DNA of 64,000 bases, taken from the NCBI GenBank assembly GCA_946480475.1, contig CAMLJM010000010.1:1-64000 (forward strand), in the 5' to 3' direction. Every line of letters begins with the position of its first letter. The stretch's first letter is position 1. The notes under the pieces were generated by a model. It was not told the origin of the DNA, made no database searches, and saw nothing but the letters and a program-made list of their open reading frames with translations. Source of the stretch: an uncultured Alphaproteobacteria bacterium. Its GTDB lineage: Bacteria; Pseudomonadota; Alphaproteobacteria; Micavibrionales; Micavibrionaceae. The translations under genes were made by a program, and so were the position numbers. This document shows, one piece after another, positions 59,055-64,000 of the stretch.

Positions 59055-60235
59055 ATATTCAGAAGCTTTCCTTATTATCATTACGTCATCGTTCATTTCA
59101 CACCATGTTATGCGTTCTCATGACGGCCTTCTCTGTTATGTCAGGCGTTCTTGTCATTTTGACAGCAGATCATGTGCGGGATCGCATTGCAAGGGATACA
59201 GCAGGTATTGATCTGGTGATTGGTGCGCGGGGCAGTCCCTTACAGCTTATTCTATCCAGTCTGTACCAAATTGATATACCCACGGGAAACATTGCAGGCG
59301 ATAACATTGAGATTTTCGCTCGCAACCGCGATATCGCACAGGTAATACCGCTAGCGCTTGGTGATAATCTGGGTGGCTTTCGGATCGTAGGTACGACAGT
59401 CGATTACGTAGCTTTGTATCATGCCGAATATAAGAATGGCAGAAGTTGGGAAAAACCGATGGAAGCCGTGGCGGGTGCGTACGCGGCTCATAAACTAAAT
59501 TTGGATGTGGGGTCCCAATTTTCCGGTGCCCATGGATTGGCAGAGAATGACGATCACCATCATAACGAAAAATATACTGTTACAGGTATACTGCAGCCAA
59601 CAGGCACAATCATTGATCGTCTTGTATTGACCTCTGTAGAGAGCGTGCAAGAACTTCATCATCATGAAGAGGCAGGTCATGAAGACTCTCAGGAAATCAC
59701 AGCCTTACTGGTGAAAGTTAAAAACCCACGTGCTGTCATAAATTTACCACGCATAATTAACCGCGATACCTCAGTTATGGCGGCATCTCCCGCATTAGAG
59801 CTTGCGCGTTTAAGTGCTATGATGGGCCTGAGTGGACGATTGGTTATGGGTGGTGCCTTGGTTTTGCTCCTTATGGCAGCGCTTTCAATTTTTAGTGGAC
59901 TTGCGAGTAATTTTGAGAGCAGGGCGCATGATCTGGTGGTCATGCGGTTACTCGGGATGCCGCGTAAACGGCTGTCTGCCATGATTATGATGGAGGCATC
60001 TCTCATATCCTTGATGGGTATATCGATAGGTGTTGTTTGCGGGCATCTATTATTTGCGGGTCTGATTTTCCTGGTTGAGCCCTTGCAGGCCTCTGGCGCC
60101 AATGCCCTCACGTTTCGCTTTGGTGAGTTGGTGTTATTTGCTATTGTCATGATAGCTGGTTTAATGGCTGCTACTGTTCCAGCCTTGCGTGCGTACCGTG
60201 CAGATGTGAGTAGCCTTCTAAGGAGCGGGTCATGA
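59051..60235 (+). CDS. ABC transporter permease, FtsX/MacB type, His-rich loop
   Basis: A 394-residue permease with an N-terminal helix (about 15-38), a large extracytoplasmic domain and three C-terminal helices. The periplasmic domain has two histidine-rich stretches, NDDHHHNEK near residue 170 and ELHHHEEAGHEDS near 203, suggesting metal handling. The C-terminal FtsX domain includes VMRLLGMPRKRLSAMIMMEA. Family proteins move lipoproteins or act mechanically rather than importing ions directly. Overlaps both neighbours by four bases. Confidence 0.9.
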   Translation: MNIQKLSLLSLRHRSFHTMLCVLMTAFSVMSGVLVILTADHVRDRIARDTAGIDLVIGARGSPLQLILSSLYQIDIPTGNIAGDNIEIFARNRDIAQVIPLALGDNLGGFRIVGTTVDYVALYHAEYKNGRSWEKPMEAVAGAYAAHKLNLDVGSQFSGAHGLAENDDHHHNEKYTVTGILQPTGTIIDRLVLTSVESVQELHHHEEAGHEDSQEITALLVKVKNPRAVINLPRIINRDTSVMAASPALELARLSAMMGLSGRLVMGGALVLLLMAALSIFSGLASNFESRAHDLVVMRLLGMPRKRLSAMIMMEASLISLMGISIGVVCGHLLFAGLIFLVEPLQASGANALTFRFGELVLFAIVMIAGLMAATVPALRAYRADVSSLLRSGS

Positions 60236-60735
60236 TAAAGGTCGTTCTGCTCTGTCTATTTATGATTATATCTTTCCCGGCCTATGCCATGATGGATGAA
60301 AGCGAACGGGATATTGCTTCTTATATCCCTGATTTTGTGAAGGTTCCGCACGGTGGCGTATCCTGGGATATATTCACACAGACCAAAGAAATTACTACAT
60401 CTGGCAAAGATGAGCAGGGTATGGATTATGAGTTCAAAATGCCCGGCTTTTCTGATGCAATAAAGAAGCTTGATGGTCAAGAAGTTATTATGCAAGGTTA
60501 TATGTTTCCGCTAGAGGCAGAAGAAAAGCAGAGCGAATTTCTGTTTGGTCCGTTCCCTGTATCATGCCCTTATCATTATCATGTGGGGCCTTCGATGGTG
60601 ATTGAGGTTCATGCCAAAAAACCGATAAAGTTTTCTTATGAGCCTATAGATATTAAAGGTCGTCTTGAATTGGTTCCGAAGGATATGGAGACAGAAGTGT
60701 TTTATCGAATATATGACGCAGTTGAGGTGAATTAG
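60232..60735 (+). CDS. DUF3299 periplasmic protein
   Basis: A 167-residue exported protein with a signal peptide (about 1-19, cleavage after AYA) and the DUF3299 domain: GVSWDIFTQTKEI, GQEVIMQGYMFPLE and FLFGPFPVSCPYHYHVGPSMVIEV, the last with one cysteine and clustered histidines. Members commonly sit in Zur-regulated ABC operons (zrgD, PA4066). Function is unknown, perhaps metal-linked. Its start overlaps the permease stop (ATGA) and its stop overlaps the convergent exporter's stop (TTAG). Confidence 0.88.
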   Translation: MIKVVLLCLFMIISFPAYAMMDESERDIASYIPDFVKVPHGGVSWDIFTQTKEITTSGKDEQGMDYEFKMPGFSDAIKKLDGQEVIMQGYMFPLEAEEKQSEFLFGPFPVSCPYHYHVGPSMVIEVHAKKPIKFSYEPIDIKGRLELVPKDMETEVFYRIYDAVEVN

Positions 60736-61358
60736 GTTTGTGTACTATGCAGAAACCATACCGCTGTTAATACTAAACTTATGCTAAAGAATCCTCTTAC
60801 TTCTTTTCTTTTATAAGTCTGGCTACTTATTTTCTGAGTACCGGCGATACTGATAATCGACGCATGTACGATCGTGGCAATAAAGACATATGTTATTGTC
60901 ATTATTAGCGTTTGCTGACTCGCTGTTTGATTGATATCTATATAGTTTGGTAATACTGCTATATAGAAAAGTGCTGCTTTCGGGTTAAGTAAATTGGTTA
61001 CGAGTCCTCGTGTAAAATAAGTCAGTAAATCCTTATCTAAAGTTTTATTTTTCTCATCTGCTGAATTTGGTACTCGCCATGCGTCCCAAGCTAGCCATAG
61101 AAGATATAGAAAGCCTGCGATGCGCAGTACATTATATATTGATGGCATCTCAACAAGGATAGAAATGGCCCCGAATGTTGCAACTATACCCATGATCAGT
61201 AAACCCAAGGCTATTCCGGCTGCTGCTGCGTATCCGGCATGCCGACCATGACTCAAGCTTAGTAATACTAAATAAGTCATGTTGGGGCCTGGTGTTGCCT
61301 CTATTAGAATGCAAGCTGCCAAAAATGATACGGGAATGGTAAAGAGTAGAAAATCCAT
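60732..61358 (-). CDS. LysE/RhtB family amino-acid exporter
   Basis: A 208-residue inner-membrane exporter with about six helices. The N-terminal PGPNMTYLVLLSLSHGRHAGYAAAAGIALG block and GLVTNLLNPKAALFYIAVLPNYI are LysE/RhtB signatures. The substrate is probably an amino acid or lactone, unspecified. The base composition is noticeably AT-rich in its 3' two-thirds (stretches near 30-35% G+C by hand count) compared with neighbours, which may point to a more recent arrival. It shares a 4-base double stop with the DUF3299 gene. Confidence 0.9.
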   Translation of the reverse strand: MDFLLFTIPVSFLAACILIEATPGPNMTYLVLLSLSHGRHAGYAAAAGIALGLLIMGIVATFGAISILVEMPSIYNVLRIAGFLYLLWLAWDAWRVPNSADEKNKTLDKDLLTYFTRGLVTNLLNPKAALFYIAVLPNYIDINQTASQQTLIMTITYVFIATIVHASIISIAGTQKISSQTYKRKEVRGFFSISLVLTAVWFLHSTQT

Positions 61359-61465
61359 AAGTTTTCAGACATTATGTTTGGAAATAATTCTCTCAGTCAT
61401 ATCGGATTAAGGCTGCGTTTGTGTTTGCGGTTCTATTAAAGTGGGTGGTTTGATCTTTAACGTTC

Positions 61466-61846
61466 TTAGGGCTGAGGGCCGCCGAAATTAGTAAAGGGTG
61501 TGCCGTCAGGTTGAACAAACTCAACTTCTTTTGCGGCAGAGGGGGTGCTTGTAACAGCATCATGCCAGGCATTGTTTATCTTTTTGGATAGCAGATGAAG
61601 CTGATCTGCAAGCGGGGTTCCCTCTGTAATAGAAACGGGGGCTTGATCAATCAGCATCACTTTCTGCATATCAAATCTGGCGGCGGCTTTTACAGGCGTG
61701 CCTTTGTTAGAGAAGTAGAGCAGAGCCAACGGGCTTCTCTGCATAAAAATGGCCTTTTCGATTTTGATATCACCGTCAGCAATGCCTTCCTGGCTTAAGT
61801 CTGCTTCCATGCTGGCGCCTTGATTGTTCATTATAACTTTCAGCAT
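61466..61846 (-). CDS. Hypothetical protein, 126 aa
   Basis: I do not recognise this family. A 126-residue soluble protein, no signal peptide, with a beta-rich first half (KIEKAIFMQRSPLALLYFSN) and a helix (ADQLHLLSKKINNAWHDAV) before a disordered proline-rich tail. A very good ribosome site, AAGGAG, precedes the ATG. It stands 27 bases downstream of gcdH on the same strand and may be co-transcribed. Confidence 0.6.
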   Translation of the reverse strand: MLKVIMNNQGASMEADLSQEGIADGDIKIEKAIFMQRSPLALLYFSNKGTPVKAAARFDMQKVMLIDQAPVSITEGTPLADQLHLLSKKINNAWHDAVTSTPSAAKEVEFVQPDGTPFTNFGGPQP

Positions 61847-61873
61847 TCATTCTCTCCTTTATTACCTTAATTT

Positions 61874-63073
61874 TTAAAATGCGGCAAAACCGGTAATGGC
61901 GCGCCCCAAGATCAGGGCATGAATATCGTGAGTTCCCTCATAAGTATTCACAGCCTCGAGGTTCATGACGTGGCGGATAACGTGATATTCATCCGCAATA
62001 CCGTTGCCGCCCAGCATGTCACGGGCAATGCGCGCCATATCAAGTGCTTTGCCGCAGTTATTACGTTTCAGCATGGAGATAGCTTCAGGTGCCGCACGAT
62101 ATTCATTGCGCAGCGTTCCCAGACGCCACGCCGCCATCAGGCCCAGGGTAATTTCGGTTTCCATGTCAGCCAGCTTCTTTTGTACCAGCTGTTGTGCCGC
62201 CAGAGGTTTGCCAAAGATGACACGGTCAATGGTGTATTGGCGCGCGGTATGGAAGCAGAACTCGGCAGCACCCATTGCGCCCCAGCAAATGCCGTAACGG
62301 GCTGAATTGAGGCAGGAGAAGGGGCCTTTCAGGCCTTTCACATTGAGAATCATATCTTCTGTCACAGGCACTTCGTCCATAGCGATGCCGCCAGTGATGG
62401 AAGCGCGAAGAGAAAATTTGCCCTCAATCTTGGGTGCTGTAAGGCCCTTCATGCCTTTTTCCAGCACAACGCCAACGATTTCATCGTCATCATTCTTGGC
62501 CCAGACGACAAAAACATCTGCGACAGGTGAATTGGTGATCCATTGCTTTGAGCCGGAGAGGGTGTAGGCATTGCCTGCCTTCTTCAAGCGTGTGCGCATC
62601 GCTGAAGGGTCGGAGCCACCATCGGGTTCTGTCAAGCCGAAGCAGCCAATAAACTCACCTGCTGCCAGTTTTGGCAGGTATTTTTGTTTTTGTTCCTCCG
62701 AGCCGAAGGCATGGATAGGGTACATCACGAGAGAGGATTGTACCGACATCGCCGAACGATAGCCGGAATCTACCCGTTCGACTTCACGCGCTACCAGTCC
62801 ATACGATACCTGAGAGACTCCGGCGCAACCATAACCTTCAAGCATGGCGCCGAGTAATCCCAGTTCACCCATTTCACGCATGATGGCAGGATCGAATGTT
62901 TCATGACGGTTCGCCTCAAGCACGCGCGGCATCAGTTTGCTCTGACAATAATCGCGTGCTGTGTCGCGGATCATCCGCTCTTCGTCGGTTAAAAGTTCAT
63001 CAAGGAGGAGTGGGTCCTGCCAGTCAAATTCGGGGCGGTGGCTTTTTGCGGTCATTTTTCTCTCGGCTACCAT
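61874..63073 (-). CDS. gcdH: Acyl-CoA dehydrogenase, glutaryl-CoA dehydrogenase type
   Basis: Flavoenzyme that converts glutaryl-CoA to crotonyl-CoA in lysine and tryptophan breakdown. The 399-residue protein has the FAD/substrate segments [19 protein letters not shown] and [21 protein letters not shown], and the catalytic glutamate in [16 protein letters not shown], the GCDH form. The [15 protein letters not shown] block also fits GCDH. The ATG at 63073 has AAGGAG upstream and is preferred over 63055; the frame is open to 63226 only because a palindromic repeat is read through. Confidence 0.9.
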   Translation of the reverse strand: MVAERKMTAKSHRPEFDWQDPLLLDELLTDEERMIRDTARDYCQSKLMPRVLEANRHETFDPAIMREMGELGLLGAMLEGYGCAGVSQVSYGLVAREVERVDSGYRSAMSVQSSLVMYPIHAFGSEEQKQKYLPKLAAGEFIGCFGLTEPDGGSDPSAMRTRLKKAGNAYTLSGSKQWITNSPVADVFVVWAKNDDDEIVGVVLEKGMKGLTAPKIEGKFSLRASITGGIAMDEVPVTEDMILNVKGLKGPFSCLNSARYGICWGAMGAAEFCFHTARQYTIDRVIFGKPLAAQQLVQKKLADMETEITLGLMAAWRLGTLRNEYRAAPEAISMLKRNNCGKALDMARIARDMLGGNGIADEYHVIRHVMNLEAVNTYEGTHDIHALILGRAITGFAAF

Positions 63074-63086
63074 GTTTTTTCTCCTT

Positions 63087-63156
63087 GTCATTCCTGCGTA
63101 AACCGGAATCCATACTATCCATATATTGGCTGGATCCCGGTCTTCGCCGGGACGAC
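63087..63156. repeat. Palindromic (MITE-like) intergenic repeat
   Basis: A 26-base arm at 63087-63112 is imperfectly repeated in inverted orientation at 63131-63156 (its complement starts GTCGTCCCGGCG against GTCATTCCTGCG), with 18 bases between. Translated, it gives the [14 protein letters not shown] peptide known from widespread proteobacterial palindromic elements. It lies just upstream of gcdH, between the gcdH start and the small gene at 63199, and could form a large hairpin in either transcript. Confidence 0.75.
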
Positions 63157-63198
63157 GATTGAGCGTATGTTTTTCATAGGTTAATATACGGGGGTTAA

Positions 63199-63411
63199 AT
63201 GGACGAGGCAATGACAGAACAACCATTACGCGGTCGCGAAATCATCTTTGAATTTTACCCTATCGGCAACTTGGTCAAGGTGTCGGCGATGGATGTCAAA
63301 ACCATGACGGAAATATCCATTCAAGGTCCTGCGAATGCTGGTGAAGCGACGTTAAAATTAAATGCGCTTCGCCGCCTTGAGTATGTCCTTAAGAAGAAGG
63401 GCCTTATTTAG
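63199..63411 (+). CDS. Small conserved alphaproteobacterial protein, 70 aa
   Basis: A 70-residue protein with two strands ([32 protein letters not shown]) and a helix ([22 protein letters not shown]). It resembles a small conserved family (DUF6898-like as I recall) that is common near rpiB and glyA in alphaproteobacteria; function unknown. A GGGGG ribosome site supports the ATG at 63199. It overlaps the convergent lipoprotein gene by 8 bases. rpiB lies 430 bases downstream. Confidence 0.75.
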   Translation: MDEAMTEQPLRGREIIFEFYPIGNLVKVSAMDVKTMTEISIQGPANAGEATLKLNALRRLEYVLKKKGLI

Positions 63412-63715
63412 GGCCAAAGCAATGATCATTCAGTCGGGCAAATTGCCTATCCTGTTCGCCTTCGCGGTTGGCTACGGGTGACACTGTAATAGTATCGTTT
63501 TTAACGGTGCTCAGGATCAGTGTATCGGTCTTTTTAGAATAGCTGAGCGTGCCACCCTGGTTTTCACCCCAGCATCCGGCAATCATCTGTGCATCATCAG
63601 GTTTGCCAAGACTTGCGGCGGCTCCCATTTTTGCTTCATCTGTTGGCGGGGTCGAACATCCTGCAATAAGGAAAGCGCCAGCTAAAGGTACACTCCAGTA
63701 ACGCATTTGGACCAT
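63404..63715 (-). CDS. Small lipoprotein, unknown function
   Basis: A 103-residue exported lipoprotein: a hydrophobic signal ends in the lipobox LIAGC (residues 16-20), then a Pro/Thr linker. The mature part is short, with one more cysteine pair candidate ([14 protein letters not shown]) and a beta-strand region (GTLSYSKKTDTLILSTV). GGGAGG precedes the ATG. No family recognised. Divergent from rpiB, with 123 bases between the starts. Confidence 0.7.
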   Translation of the reverse strand: MVQMRYWSVPLAGAFLIAGCSTPPTDEAKMGAAASLGKPDDAQMIAGCWGENQGGTLSYSKKTDTLILSTVKNDTITVSPVANREGEQDRQFARLNDHCFGPK

Positions 63716-63838
63716 TATATTCCTCCCTAATAATTTATATTTATGGTAAGACCGTACAATTCAAAAAAGCAGCGGTCAATCTGTGTTTTAACCTAGTAAT
63801 CACTTGATTTAGGTGCTGTGCGGCATTTATATATCCGC

Positions 63839-64000
63839 ATGACAAGCAAGCCTATGATCGCCATCGCCGCTGATCACGGTGGATTTTCCCTAAAGCGGGC
63901 TATTATCAAAGCCTACGCGGATAAATACGATTTCCTTGACCTTGGTACGGATTCCGAAGAGTCCTGCAACTATTCTGACTATGGTCATGCCTTGGCCGAA
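63839..64000 (+). CDS. rpiB: Ribose-5-phosphate isomerase B (5' part only)
   Basis: The first 54 codons of a gene cut by the window edge. The sequence MIAIAADHGGFSLK, then DLGTDSEESCNYSDYGHALAE, is the RpiB N-terminus, including the DHGG and the SCNYSDY-type segment. It interconverts ribose-5-phosphate and ribulose-5-phosphate. The ATG at 63839 (or 63854, five codons later) is the start; neither has a strong ribosome site. In alphaproteobacteria rpiB often precedes glyA, which would lie outside the window. Confidence 0.92.
   Translation, partial: MTSKPMIAIAADHGGFSLKRAIIKAYADKYDFLDLGTDSEESCNYSDYGHALAE

Noticed and set aside
63074..63226. N-terminal extension of gcdH
   Set aside because: It is translation of the palindromic repeat (WIPVYAGMT peptide); the ATG at 63073 has AAGGAG.
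1..64000. tRNA, rRNA, CRISPR, prophage and IS elements
   Set aside because: I saw no tRNA-like TΨC/anticodon patterns, rRNA segments, regularly spaced repeats, transposases, integrases or phage structural genes.

Overview
This window is a compact stretch of an alphaproteobacterial chromosome with roughly balanced base composition. The assignment rests on gene content: a PhaR-controlled polyhydroxybutyrate (PHB) set, a recO-parC pair, a ribbon-helix-helix gene joined to fumC, an LdtR-like MarR regulator, a PleC/DivJ-like kinase core, a long-form DeoC and a bacterial leucyl-transferase (Bpt). MotA/MotB imply a flagellated cell. I cannot fix the order or family. Almost all genes are ordinary chromosomal genes. 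I see no rRNA, tRNA, CRISPR array, prophage or insertion sequence.

Layout. 0-9.4 kb: chromate transporter, ilvE-apt, an OmpR/EnvZ-like two-component pair, a CsaA-like protein, a phasin, a large PAS histidine kinase and recX. 9.4-14.6 kb: ABC-2 permease, hslO, a lipoprotein, trkH, apaG and an OmpA-type lipoprotein. 15-18.4 kb: deoC plus a double-length aldehyde dehydrogenase, a deoxyribose breakdown unit. 18.7-25.4 kb: a DJ-1-like protein without the nucleophile, prfB with a programmed frameshift, then two secreted proteins sharing an undescribed N-terminal domain around a secreted PHB-depolymerase-like esterase. 25.4-30.5 kb: PHB genes phaR, phaC, phaA, phaB and a cyclic-nucleotide-binding protein. 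30.6-41.9 kb: AsmA, fumC, two hypotheticals, purEK, pfkA and two PH-domain membrane proteins. 42-46.5 kb: cell-wall genes (L,D-transpeptidase, DUF882 peptidase), DUF1328, a phosphatase and recO. 46.6-55 kb: parC, bpt, motA-motB, an EAL protein and a divergent subtilase. 55-64 kb: hemB, a 3-hydroxyisobutyryl-CoA hydrolase-like gene, ldtR, a zinc-type ABC operon, a LysE exporter, gcdH, small genes and the start of rpiB at the right edge.

Links between genes. PHB metabolism is the strongest theme: synthesis genes, phasin, the regulator PhaR, and TGC-rich palindromes that look like PhaR operators upstream of phaA and of the phasin. The 58.4-60.7 kb operon (ATPase, His-rich permease, DUF3299) has a clear promoter whose -10 box lies inside a Zur-like palindrome, which suggests zinc-starvation control. 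Eight convergent gene pairs overlap at their 3' ends, often sharing a 4-base double stop, so the genome is tightly packed.

The best candidates for something undescribed are the secreted protein pair with matching Cys55/Cys164 (20.4-25.4 kb), the zinc-type operon lacking a recognisable binding protein, and the divergent subtilase at 53.6 kb.
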